Shown in pieces: positions 46,200-54,564 of a stretch of 64,000 nucleotides of DNA (the first letter of the stretch is position 1; every line of letters begins with the position of its first letter). This DNA comes from Desulforhopalus sp. IMCC35007 (GTDB lineage Bacteria > Desulfobacterota > Desulfobulbia > Desulfobulbales > Desulfocapsaceae). The stretch is taken from the NCBI RefSeq assembly GCF_005116575.1, contig NZ_SWCN01000011.1, positions 1-64,000 of the forward strand. The letters run 5' to 3'. The position numbers and the translations under genes were made by a program. The notes beneath the pieces are model-generated. The model searched no databases. It saw only the letters and a program-made list of their open reading frames with translations, and had not been told where the DNA came from.

Positions 46200-48155
46200 A
46201 TGAAAAATTCCATAAAGTATAAAATACTCGTTCCTGCAGCTCTGCTTATTGCTGTAGGTATGGCAATTGCTTCAATTACATATTATTCAAAAGCGAAAAC
46301 AGCTTTGGAAGCATCTGTTACAAGTCAGCTCGAAGAGTCAGTGGCTATGGTTTCAAAATTTCTTGAGGCATGGCTTGTTGAGAGGGAGTTGAATGTAAAA
46401 AACTGGAGTAAGGAAAAAGATGTACGTACTGCATTTAAAACTGATTTTCTTGGGAAGGCCTCAAGGAAAACACTCAGTCTGAAGCTGCAGGATCTCCGTA
46501 AAGATTATAAATATTTTGCCAATATTGCCCTTGCTGATTTAGATGGAAATATCATTGTTTCAGATCTTGATGAGCAGATAGATAAGGTGAACATAAGCGG
46601 TGACCGTTATTATAAAGAAGCGGTACAGGGGAATTTTGTCGTCTCAGAAATTGGGAAGGGGGCAATGGTAAACACTCCTGTTTTCACTATGGCCTCTCCT
46701 GTTCATAATGATGACAAACTCCTCGGTGTCATTTTTGCTGTTCTGGATCTTACCGCTTTTAATGAAGAATATATAGACCCCATTACAGTTGGACAATCCG
46801 GTTATGCATACATGATGAATGCTGAGGGACTGGTTCTGGCTCATCCGGATAAAACAAAGGTCGGACAAGAAAATTTTGGCACCTTTGATTTTGGTAAACG
46901 TATGCTCGATCAAAAAGATGGGGTTATCGACTATGAGTTTGAGGGAGTCAAGAAGATAGTATCATTTAAAACTATCCCCGATATTGGCTGGACTGTGGCA
47001 ATAAATGCACCGCAGGCTGAAGTGTATGCACCAGTTAAAAAATTAGGTCGCCTGACTCTTGTGATCTCCCTTGTGATTGTCGCAATAGCTGTGGCCATAA
47101 TGGTTATCGTCGCAGGGGTCATTGTTAAGTCACTTAACCTTGTTGTGGCAGGTTTAAAAGATGCTGCGGATGGGGATGGAGACTTGACGAAGCGTCTTGC
47201 TATTTCCAGTAAGGATGAACTTGGACTTTTAGCCCATTGGTTTAATGTATTTGTTGAAAAACTACAGAGGATAATGGCTGATGTCGCTGGATATTCCGGC
47301 CAGCTTAATAACTCATCGGCTGAACTTCTTTTAGTCTCCAAAGAAATGTCAAGGGGAACTGCGGAGATTTCTGAAAGAACGGCTTCTGTTTCAAATGCCG
47401 CTGAGATGATGAGTTCAAACATGTCATCCGTGGCTGCTGCGGCCGAACAATCTTCAACCAACATTGGTATGGTTTCAGCGGCAGTAGAAGAAATGACCGC
47501 CACCATTAGCGAGATTGCTGAAAATACTGAAAAAACCCGAATCTCTAGTGGCCAAGCCGTTGCTCGAACCCAAAAAGCCTCGGATAATGTCAGTAATCTC
47601 AGCAGCTCTGCTCAAGAAATTGGTAAGGTTGTCGAGGCTATTAATGAAATATCAGAACAAACCAACCTGCTTGCACTTAATGCAACCATAGAGGCCGCAC
47701 GAGCCGGAGATGCCGGTAAGGGTTTTGCTGTTGTTGCAAGCGAAATCAAAGAGCTGGCCAGGCAAACATCGGCCGCAACTCTTGAGATAAAGGCGAAAAT
47801 TGACGGTATACAATCTTCGACGAGAGATACGGTTGCTGAAATCGGGGAGATTACCGCTTCGATCAGCAGTGTGAGCAGTATGATTGAAACTGTTGCAGCA
47901 GCCGTTGAAGAGCAGTCTGTAACCACAAAGGAGATAGCATCAAATGTTGTTCAAGCGTCTCTCGGGATGCAGGAGGTGACAGAGAATGTGAGTCAAAGTT
48001 CCGTGGTGGCCAATGAAATTGCAGCAGAGATTGAATATGTAAATAACGCCTTAACAGAGATGTCCAACAATAGTTCTCAAGTTGAATCCAATGCCGCTGG
48101 CTTAGCAGGACTATCCAATGAATTAAAGACAACTGTTGACCAGTTCCGGGTGTAA
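46200..48155 (+). CDS. methyl-accepting chemotaxis protein with double-Cache sensor
   Basis: 651 residues: membrane helix (8-27), a periplasmic double-Cache domain (about 35-275; conserved [50 protein letters not shown]), membrane helix (about 283-308), HAMP, and an MCP signalling hairpin with [20 protein letters not shown]. Unlike the receptor at 27949 it has no C-terminal extra domain and no CheR-binding pentapeptide that I can see. Ligands of this type are usually amino or organic acids. The start lacks a clear ribosome site; the upstream Cache gene is co-oriented. Terminator at 48171. Confidence 0.93.
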   Translation: MKNSIKYKILVPAALLIAVGMAIASITYYSKAKTALEASVTSQLEESVAMVSKFLEAWLVERELNVKNWSKEKDVRTAFKTDFLGKASRKTLSLKLQDLRKDYKYFANIALADLDGNIIVSDLDEQIDKVNISGDRYYKEAVQGNFVVSEIGKGAMVNTPVFTMASPVHNDDKLLGVIFAVLDLTAFNEEYIDPITVGQSGYAYMMNAEGLVLAHPDKTKVGQENFGTFDFGKRMLDQKDGVIDYEFEGVKKIVSFKTIPDIGWTVAINAPQAEVYAPVKKLGRLTLVISLVIVAIAVAIMVIVAGVIVKSLNLVVAGLKDAADGDGDLTKRLAISSKDELGLLAHWFNVFVEKLQRIMADVAGYSGQLNNSSAELLLVSKEMSRGTAEISERTASVSNAAEMMSSNMSSVAAAAEQSSTNIGMVSAAVEEMTATISEIAENTEKTRISSGQAVARTQKASDNVSNLSSSAQEIGKVVEAINEISEQTNLLALNATIEAARAGDAGKGFAVVASEIKELARQTSAATLEIKAKIDGIQSSTRDTVAEIGEITASISSVSSMIETVAAAVEEQSVTTKEIASNVVQASLGMQEVTENVSQSSVVANEIAAEIEYVNNALTEMSNNSSQVESNAAGLAGLSNELKTTVDQFRV

Positions 48156-48170
48156 GGAGCCCCACAGTTC

Positions 48171-48210
48171 AAAAAAAAAGGACTTACAGCAATTGTGCTG
48201 TAAGTCCTTT
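48171..48210. terminator. bidirectional Rho-independent terminator
   Basis: A perfect 14-bp stem (48177-48190 with 48197-48210) is flanked by A9 on the left, which gives T9 after the stem on the minus strand, and ends in TTT on the plus strand. It serves the tRNA-Met transcript strongly and the chemoreceptor gene more weakly. Confidence 0.9.
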
Positions 48211-48218
48211 AATCGTTT

Positions 48219-48295
<77 letters not shown>

Positions 48296-48341
48296 TCAAG
48301 TTCGGTCAATATACACCTCTAAGAAAATATGTCAATGGCTT

Positions 48342-48794
48342 TTAGATAGAGTCCTCTATCTTTTCAGTATGGCTGGCATATTGCGCTATTTTCTTGAGAA
48401 TATCATCTGGCAGACGGGTGAGCTTTCCTTCCCGGGTGACTGCTGCATGAACGGTGTAGCCTTTGACCAGAAGTTTTTTCTGAGATTCTGGACCTTCTTG
48501 ACGGAAAATCTTATAACTGAATCTGCACTTGATACGGCTCAGTTCAGAAACAATCGTTTCTATGGTGAGTAAATCATCATAAAAGGCGGGAGCCTTGTAT
48601 CTGGAGCATGATTCAGTAACAGGGAGAATAAAACCGAGTTTTTCGATATCGCTGTACGAACAGATCCACTCCCGCATAAGCTCGGTTCTGCCTATTTCAA
48701 AATAACGAAGATAGTTGGCGTTGTAGACAACACCTCCGGCATCAGTGTCGCCATAGAGCACGCGAACGGTTGTTGTGAAAATATTTTCAGACAT
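48342..48794 (-). CDS. acyl-CoA thioesterase, YbgC / 4-hydroxybenzoyl-CoA thioesterase family
   Basis: 150 residues, single hot-dog fold. The family motif with the catalytic Asp is clear: YGDTDAGGVVYNANYLRYFE (about 14-33). It would hydrolyse short-chain or aromatic acyl-CoA. The stop of apgM lies 14 bases upstream, so it is probably in the hom-apgM transcript. YbgC often travels with tol-pal genes, which are absent here. Substrate unknown. Confidence 0.9.
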   Translation of the reverse strand: MSENIFTTTVRVLYGDTDAGGVVYNANYLRYFEIGRTELMREWICSYSDIEKLGFILPVTESCSRYKAPAFYDDLLTIETIVSELSRIKCRFSYKIFRQEGPESQKKLLVKGYTVHAAVTREGKLTRLPDDILKKIAQYASHTEKIEDSI

Positions 48795-48808
48795 TGCGCT
48801 GTTATTGA

Positions 48809-50032
48809 TTAATGGTGCGGATTAAATAATTTTTCGATCATTTCATGACCATTGAGGATACTGTTTTTCATCGTGTTATCGTATTGTCTGCAGCTTTTTT
48901 CCGAAAACACCTGGCCTGAGCCCTTCTCTTTTTCCCGGGAGTCATATAAAAGGGTGGGTACCGGGTCCGAGACGTGGGTGCGCAGGGCAATTGGAGTGAA
49001 ATGATCCATGGTGACCACTACCCGAAAGTCTTCACCGACATTCCTGAGGTGGGTCAGAATTGGGGCAACAATCTTTCCATCAAAGTCTTCAATAGCGGTG
49101 ATTTTATCCTCAATGGAACCTTTGTGACCTGCTTCATCCGGACCTTCCAGGTGAACAAAGACAAAATCTTCATTTGTCAGAGACTGGATGGCGGCATTGG
49201 CCTTTCCGGCATAATTGGTATCGATGTAGCCGGTAGCCCCGGGGATATCGAGTGGCGTCAGTCCCCCAAGCACTCCAAGGCCTTTTAACAGGTCAACGGC
49301 ACTGATCATACTGCCTGAAATGTTAAACCTGTCGGTAAGGGTGGGTACTGTGGGCATCTTGCCCTCCCCCCAGAGCCAGACCAGATTCGCAGGGTTTTTG
49401 CCATCTTGGATACGTTTGATGTTGACCGGATGTGTCGCCAGTACCGTTTTTGCTTTTTCAAGCAACTCTTTCCACTCCTGAAGGGCGAGGTATTTGTTGT
49501 AGTGTTCTGTGATATCTTTTTCAATGTAGTCATGGGGTGGGACCGTTAAAAATCCGGGATGCTCCCCTTTGTAAATCAGAAGGTGCCGATAGCTGACTCC
49601 GGGTCTGAAGTGAAAGGACTCCGTTGAACATTCTGCTTCAAGGGCTGCAATGAGCTGGTGGGATTCGGCATTGCTGATGTGTCCTGCGCTAAAATCACGC
49701 ATGGACACAGTATTGTTTTGACCATGATCCAGGGTCACCATGTTGCAGCGGTAGGCGATTTCATCTGTGGCGAGTTTGATGCCCATAGCGGCCGCTTCAA
49801 GAGGTGCTCTTCCTGTATAATAGGCGGCAGGATTGTAGCCCATAAGAGACATGTTGGCAACGTCGCTTCCCGGAGGATAGCCCGCTGGAACGGTGTGATT
49901 AAGAAAAAAATCACCCTTTTGACAGAGGGAGTCAATCATAGGGATGTTGGCAGCTTCAAGAGGAGTTCTGCCATCAAGTTTGTCGAGTGGATAGTCTCCC
50001 ATCCCATCGCCTACGAGGATCAGGTATTTCAT
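48809..50032 (-). CDS. apgM: cofactor-independent phosphoglycerate mutase, archaeal type
   Basis: 407 residues, alkaline phosphatase superfamily, interconverting 2- and 3-phosphoglycerate with metal ions. Seen: the metal/nucleophile region LVGDGMGDYPL at the start, GYPPGSDVANMSLMGYNP (the serine that is phosphorylated lies here), HLEGPDEAGHKG and VVTMDHFTP near the C-terminus. ATG 50032 has GAGG five bases upstream and follows the hom stop by eight bases; the frame extends 18 codons into hom. The same product family is often placed beside hom, where a role as phosphoserine/homoserine-phosphate-type mutase or kinase has been suggested; I keep the mutase call. Confidence 0.9.
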   Translation of the reverse strand: MKYLILVGDGMGDYPLDKLDGRTPLEAANIPMIDSLCQKGDFFLNHTVPAGYPPGSDVANMSLMGYNPAAYYTGRAPLEAAAMGIKLATDEIAYRCNMVTLDHGQNNTVSMRDFSAGHISNAESHQLIAALEAECSTESFHFRPGVSYRHLLIYKGEHPGFLTVPPHDYIEKDITEHYNKYLALQEWKELLEKAKTVLATHPVNIKRIQDGKNPANLVWLWGEGKMPTVPTLTDRFNISGSMISAVDLLKGLGVLGGLTPLDIPGATGYIDTNYAGKANAAIQSLTNEDFVFVHLEGPDEAGHKGSIEDKITAIEDFDGKIVAPILTHLRNVGEDFRVVVTMDHFTPIALRTHVSDPVPTLLYDSREKEKGSGQVFSEKSCRQYDNTMKNSILNGHEMIEKLFNPHH

Positions 50033-50040
50033 AGCGGCCT

Positions 50041-51348
50041 CTATTCGGCATTCATGAGTCTGATTTTCACTGTCGGGGCAATGCACACGTCAAGGGCGTC
50101 GATCTCGACCAGGGCTTTGTTCACCGAGCCTTCCGTTGTCAGGTGGGTGCGGAAAACGATATAAACTGGAGCATCGTCGTCATCATCACTTTGCTGCATC
50201 ATTGATTTAATTGAGATGCCATGCTTGCTGAAAATGCCGGTTATCTGAGCGAGTGCCCCTGGTTTGTCCTGTACCGTTGTGCGGAAATAGAAGGGGCAGA
50301 CAAGGTCATTCATCGGGGTGATAACGGGTGCCTTCAAATGTTCCGGCAGATATGAAAGGGGTGGGACTCTGTTGATTGCCCCGGTCACGATATTCCTTCC
50401 GATATCTACCACATCTGCTGCAACGGCACTTCCCGTTGGCATCATACCGGCGCCCTTACCGTACAGAAGAACATCACCTACCGTATCTCCCTGGAACTGA
50501 ATGCCGTTGTAGGCGCCATTGATTGTGGCGAGCATATGGTCGTTTGGAACCATGGTGGGATGGACGCGGGCCTCAACATGATCTCCGTGGTTGCGACTGA
50601 TAGCCAGGAGTTTTATACGATAGCCAAACTGTTTGGCGAACTGAATATCAATGGGCATGATGCTGGAAATACCCTCAACGCTGATGTCATCGAGGTGGAC
50701 ATTGAGCCCATAGGCAATGGACATAAGGATGGCGAGTTTATGTGCAGTATCAATCCCTTCCACGTCGTAGGTTGGATCTGCCTCGGCAAAACCAAGTTCC
50801 TGAGCCTTGGCAAGCACTTCATCAAAAGGGGTGCCCCGGTCGGTCATCTGGCTGAGAATATAATTGGCGGTACCGTTCATGATGCCTTTGAGGTAGTTGA
50901 TTCTGTTGGCAACGAGTCCTTCTTTTAAGGCCTTTATGACGGGAATTCCGCCTCCGACACTGGCTTCGAAACCAACCTCGACGTTGTTTTTGTTGGCAGC
51001 GGCAAAGATTTCGGTGCCGTGTACAGAAAGAAGGGCTTTGTTGGCGGTGACCACATGCTTGCCATTTTCAATCGCTTTTAAAAGAAACGACCTCGCTGGC
51101 TCCATTCCACCTATCAGCTCAACCACAATGTCTATTCTCGGATCGACAAAAATATCATCGGCATTCTGGGTGAGAGTGACATGCTCGAACCCTGTGGGTA
51201 ATGAAGTTCGTGATATATCAGCCACAGTTGCCAGTAAATAAGAAATTCCTGTTTTCTGTAACAGGCGTTCTTGCTGGGCCAGGAGTGTTCTTCCGAGGCC
51301 TTCGCCTACGGTGCCGAATCCGATTATACCAATGCGTATTTCTTTCAT
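50041..51348 (-). CDS. hom: homoserine dehydrogenase with C-terminal ACT domain
   Basis: 435 residues, NAD(P)H-dependent reduction of aspartate semialdehyde to homoserine for threonine and methionine synthesis. The N-terminal Rossmann motif is IGIIGFGTVGEGL; the catalytic domain has KGIMNGTANYILSQM and ADPTYDVEGIDTAHKLAIL; the ACT domain (about 352-430) has VQDKPGALAQITGIFSKHGISI and should give feedback inhibition by threonine. It heads the minus-strand operon hom-apgM-thioesterase. The start has a poor ribosome site but the Rossmann motif begins at residue 6, so little room remains for another start. Confidence 0.95.
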   Translation of the reverse strand: MKEIRIGIIGFGTVGEGLGRTLLAQQERLLQKTGISYLLATVADISRTSLPTGFEHVTLTQNADDIFVDPRIDIVVELIGGMEPARSFLLKAIENGKHVVTANKALLSVHGTEIFAAANKNNVEVGFEASVGGGIPVIKALKEGLVANRINYLKGIMNGTANYILSQMTDRGTPFDEVLAKAQELGFAEADPTYDVEGIDTAHKLAILMSIAYGLNVHLDDISVEGISSIMPIDIQFAKQFGYRIKLLAISRNHGDHVEARVHPTMVPNDHMLATINGAYNGIQFQGDTVGDVLLYGKGAGMMPTGSAVAADVVDIGRNIVTGAINRVPPLSYLPEHLKAPVITPMNDLVCPFYFRTTVQDKPGALAQITGIFSKHGISIKSMMQQSDDDDDAPVYIVFRTHLTTEGSVNKALVEIDALDVCIAPTVKIRLMNAE

Positions 51349-51402
51349 GGTTGTTAACGATGTACTTGGTTAATAAAAATCGCGCCCAGGGGGTGACAAT
51401 CA

Positions 51403-51621
51403 ATGGGGCGTATAAGTGAATTGCCGGCGGGGGTGTCTTCCCAACTGGACAGTAATGTTCCTGAAAGTAACCGCTTTACGATTGAAAGTCAAAAACAAGA
51501 GGAGATATTTTTATGGCCCTTGAAAGTTATTTGGTCTATAGTATTTTGCTTGTCGAAAATTGAAAGGCAACTAAAGCCCCAAGGCAATACCCCATTCACT
51601 GCAGGGGCGGCTTTTCCCTGA
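51403..51621 (+). CDS. possible small protein upstream of adk
   Basis: 72 codons beginning at ATG 51403 with a good ribosome site (AGGGGGTGA) at suitable spacing. The first 36 residues are hydrophilic and protein-like (MGRISELPAGVSSQLDSN), then comes one hydrophobic segment (FLWPLKVIWSIVFCLS) and a basic tail. A second, 16-residue frame with its own GAGGAG site (51513-51563) overlaps it. Either could be a real small gene, a leader peptide before adk, or a decayed gene. No family recognised. Confidence 0.35.
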   Translation: MGRISELPAGVSSQLDSNVPESNRFTIESQKQEEIFLWPLKVIWSIVFCLSKIERQLKPQGNTPFTAGAAFP

Positions 51622-51691
51622 TGTTATATGAAAAACGAAAGTTTTTAGATACCGCAGTCATTAATGATAAGTTTAAAAGGAGATTGGAATT

Positions 51692-52372
51692 ATGGGTAAA
51701 AACATTCTGTTTTTTGGACCAAATGGAAGTGGAAAAGGAACTCAGGGAGCCATCGTTCAGAAGAAATATAACATCCCTCACATTGAGTCCGGCGCAATTT
51801 TCAGAGAGCATATCGGTGGTGGTACGGAGCTTGGTAAAAAAGCCAAGGAGTACATTGACAGAGGAGATCTCGTTCCAGATGATATCACCATCCCTATGAT
51901 GGTGGCCCGTCTGCAGAAAGATGACTGTAAAGATGGCTGGATTCTTGACGGCTTTCCACGTTCCAAGCAACAGGCAATCACCCTTGCTGAGACCCTCAAA
52001 AAAGAAGGTCTGGCTCTTGATTATGTTATCGAAATCGTACTTGATCGCCAAATTGCCAAAGAGCGTATCATGGGACGTCGTCTCTGTGTGAATGATAATA
52101 ATCATCCTAATCACATCGCCTTTGATGCAATCAAGCCGGTTGAAAAAGATGGTAAACTGGTTTGCCGTGTGTGTGGCGGAGAGCTCAAAACCCGTGCAGA
52201 TGACCAGGATGAGGATGCAATCGGTAAACGTCATGGTATCTACTATGACGAGGAAACCGGAACGATGGCTGCTGTAAATTACTTCAAGGCAACCGATGGA
52301 CCAAAAGTCATTTCCGTTGATGGTTCTGTTTCTATCGGCGATGTAACTGAAGCCATAATGAAAGAACTGTAA
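51692..52372 (+). CDS. adk: adenylate kinase
   Basis: 226 residues, catalysing ATP + AMP = 2 ADP. P-loop GPNGSGKGT (9-17), AMP-binding HIESGAIFREHI and GWILDGFPRSKQQA, and a long lid starting at GRRLC. The lid contains a Cys and a CxxC pair (CRVCGG), suggesting a structural zinc site as in Gram-positive enzymes, though one of the four usual ligands differs. AAAGGAGA precedes ATG 51692. Two terminators follow, so it is a single-gene unit apart from the small frame upstream. Confidence 0.95.
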   Translation: MGKNILFFGPNGSGKGTQGAIVQKKYNIPHIESGAIFREHIGGGTELGKKAKEYIDRGDLVPDDITIPMMVARLQKDDCKDGWILDGFPRSKQQAITLAETLKKEGLALDYVIEIVLDRQIAKERIMGRRLCVNDNNHPNHIAFDAIKPVEKDGKLVCRVCGGELKTRADDQDEDAIGKRHGIYYDEETGTMAAVNYFKATDGPKVISVDGSVSIGDVTEAIMKEL

Positions 52373-52378
52373 AGATTG

Positions 52379-52418
52379 ATATGAAATCAGAATGATTCTG
52401 ATTTCATATTGGTTTTTT
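52379..52418 (+). terminator. Rho-independent terminator after adk
   Basis: A perfect 14-bp stem (52379-52392 with 52396-52409), 3-base loop, then TGG and six T. It starts seven bases after the adk stop. Confidence 0.8.
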
Positions 52419-52425
52419 GGGTGAT

Positions 52426-52458
52426 AGGGCTTTCCTGGTGGATGGGAAGGCCCTTTTT
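52426..52458 (+). terminator. second Rho-independent terminator after adk
   Basis: A G+C-rich stem (AGGGCTTTCC at 52426 with GGAAGGCCCT ending at 52454, one mismatch) is followed by a T run to 52458. Tandem terminators separate adk from the siroheme gene. Confidence 0.8.
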
Positions 52459-52597
52459 GTCTTTAAATAACAATGCAGTTACCCTGTGTAAGCTGTTCAT
52501 TTAAAACGGAAATATTAAGTAACCGGGGGGGAGGAATATCTTCCCTGTTTGAGTAAGGTTACTGCCTATTCGTATTAAAACTATAAGAAGAACGAAA

Positions 52598-54145
52598 ATG
52601 AAGAAAACCGGAAAGGTCTATCTTGTTGGTGCGGGTCCAGGGGATCCTGGTCTTATTACTGTTCGTGGTAAAAGTCTACTCGAGCGTGCAGAGGTGGTGG
52701 TCTACGATTACCTTGCCTCCAAAAAATTACTCAAACACGTTCCGGAAGAGGCTGAATTAATCTACGTTGGTAAAAAAGGAGGCGTAAAGCATACCCACTC
52801 CCAGGAAGAGATCAACCAGATGCTCGTTGATCATGCTCTTGCCGGAAAGATGGTGGTACGCCTTAAAGGTGGGGATCCCTTTATCTTTGGGCGTGGAGGC
52901 GAAGAGCTTGAAGAACTGCATGCAGCCGGAGTCGCGTTTGAGGTCGTTCCCGGAGTAACTTCTGCCACTGCAGCTGCAACCTATGCAGGTATTCCCATCA
53001 CCCATCGGGACTATACCGCATCTGTTGCATTTTTGACCGGACACGAAGACCCTACCAAGGAAAACTCCAATATTGATTGGGCGAAACTTTCAACCGGTGC
53101 CGGAACTCTTGTGATCTACATGGGGATTAAAAATCTTCCTATAATAGTTGAAAATCTGATCAGGTATGGCCGGGCTCCTGAAACTCCTGTCGCTGTTGTG
53201 CGCTGGGCTTCAACACCTGAACAACGCTCCGTTGTTGGGACCCTTGAAACTATTACTGATGTGGTGAAAGGTGCTGGTATCACGCCACCCTCTCTGATAA
53301 TAGTTGGGGAAGTTGTAAAGTTAAGAGAAACCATAGACTGGTACGAGAAGAGGCCGCTGTTTGGAAAACGAATTGTGGTGACCCGTACCCGGGAACAGGC
53401 CAGTGATCTCGTCCAGGGCCTTGAGGAATACGGTGCAAATTGTTTGGAATATTCCACAATAAATATCGAACCTGTTGACTCGTATGAGGCTTTTGATGAA
53501 GAGCTTGAGCGACTAAAAGAGTATCATTGGATTCTGTTTACGTCTCTCAATGCAGTTAGGTTTTTTTTCAAACGGTTGTACGAAAAAGGTATGGATGCGA
53601 GGGATCTTAAGGGCCCTGATATTGCAGTTGTTGGTAAAGCAACGGCTGACCTGCTGCTGCAATATGGTCTTAATGCCGATCTGATACCAGCAACATTTAC
53701 CGGAGAGGGGCTTGCAGAAAGCCTGCTTGATCAAGGCGTTGAGGGACGTAATATTTTGATTCCCCGGGCGGCTCAGGCGCGCGAGATATTGCCAGAGACA
53801 TTGCGTGGTGCAGGTGCCCAGGTGACAGTTACACCTATTTACCAGAATCGGCCGGTACAATGTGATCAGGAGAGCCTCAGGGCCGAGTTTACCGACAACA
53901 AAGTCGATATGATCACCTTTACCAGTTCTTCAACTGTCACCAATTTTCTCCAAATGATTAATGCGAAGAATCAGGAGGAGTTGAAGCAATTACTTGCCGG
54001 GGTGAAAATTGCAGCCATTGGACCGATAACCGCCAAAAGTGTGACTGATAACGATCTTGAGGTGCACGTACAGCCCGAACAGTTCACAATTTCTGATATG
54101 GTGGAAGCCATTGTGGATTACTACAGCGGAGACGCAGCGAAATAA
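52598..54145 (+). CDS. fused uroporphyrinogen-III C-methyltransferase / uroporphyrinogen-III synthase
   Basis: 515 residues. Residues 1-245 are SUMT (CobA type): VYLVGAGPGDPGLITVRG, VRLKGGDPFIFGRGGEE, VPGVTSATAAATYAGIPITHR. Residues 255-510 are HemD: GKRIVVTRTREQASDLVQGL, WILFTSLNAVRFFFKRL and ITFTSSSTVTNFL. The fusion makes uroporphyrinogen III and methylates it twice with SAM to precorrin-2, on the way to siroheme for dissimilatory sulfite reductase, alternative heme, and cobalamin. This fits a sulfate reducer. The SUMT domain has no CysG-like dehydrogenase/ferrochelatase part. A CULT-domain gene follows after 31 bases. Confidence 0.93.
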   Translation: MKKTGKVYLVGAGPGDPGLITVRGKSLLERAEVVVYDYLASKKLLKHVPEEAELIYVGKKGGVKHTHSQEEINQMLVDHALAGKMVVRLKGGDPFIFGRGGEELEELHAAGVAFEVVPGVTSATAAATYAGIPITHRDYTASVAFLTGHEDPTKENSNIDWAKLSTGAGTLVIYMGIKNLPIIVENLIRYGRAPETPVAVVRWASTPEQRSVVGTLETITDVVKGAGITPPSLIIVGEVVKLRETIDWYEKRPLFGKRIVVTRTREQASDLVQGLEEYGANCLEYSTINIEPVDSYEAFDEELERLKEYHWILFTSLNAVRFFFKRLYEKGMDARDLKGPDIAVVGKATADLLLQYGLNADLIPATFTGEGLAESLLDQGVEGRNILIPRAAQAREILPETLRGAGAQVTVTPIYQNRPVQCDQESLRAEFTDNKVDMITFTSSSTVTNFLQMINAKNQEELKQLLAGVKIAAIGPITAKSVTDNDLEVHVQPEQFTISDMVEAIVDYYSGDAAK

Positions 54146-54176
54146 TACATACAGCTTGAAGGAAGGCAGGGCGAAA

Positions 54177-54530
54177 TTGCCCGTTCGGCCTTTGCGGGTT
54201 GTAAAAGAACAGGAACAAAAACGTCTTGAAGACGCTCTGTACTGCACGTTCTGCGGGAAGCCGATAACCTCGCGGCTGCATGAGCTGGCAGTCAACGGCT
54301 CTTTCTGCCATACATTTTTCAACCCGGCCGGGATCGTTTTTGAGCTGGGTTGCTACAAGACAGCTCCGGGCTGCAGTGTTCTCGGAACCCCAACTGCGGA
54401 ATTTTCCTGGTTTAAAGGCTACCTCTGGACCTTTGCTCTCTGCAGGGGCTGTGATAGCCATCTTGGCTGGTTCTTTGATTCAGGAGATACCGTTTTCTGG
54501 GGGCTCATTCTCAATAAACTCAAAGAGTAA
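54177..54530 (+). CDS. cereblon-like CULT-domain protein
   Basis: About 117 residues, one CULT domain (the thalidomide-binding fold of eukaryotic cereblon, with bacterial single-domain homologues such as that of Magnetospirillum). Key residues with start at 54177: zinc ligands Cys23/Cys26 (CTFC) and Cys89/Cys92 (CRGC), and the aromatic cage Trp78, Trp84, Trp98 in EFSWFKGYLW and HLGWFF. The Trp spacing of 6 and 14 equals that of human cereblon Trp380, 386 and 400. TTG 54177 is chosen as start because GGCAGGG precedes it; TTG 54156 is possible, and the frame is open into the siroheme gene. Probably co-transcribed with that gene. Bacterial ligand and role are unknown. Confidence 0.85.
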   Translation: MPVRPLRVVKEQEQKRLEDALYCTFCGKPITSRLHELAVNGSFCHTFFNPAGIVFELGCYKTAPGCSVLGTPTAEFSWFKGYLWTFALCRGCDSHLGWFFDSGDTVFWGLILNKLKE

Positions 54531-54564
54531 TCCGCTACTCTTTGAGTCCTGTGGTTATTCTTTC

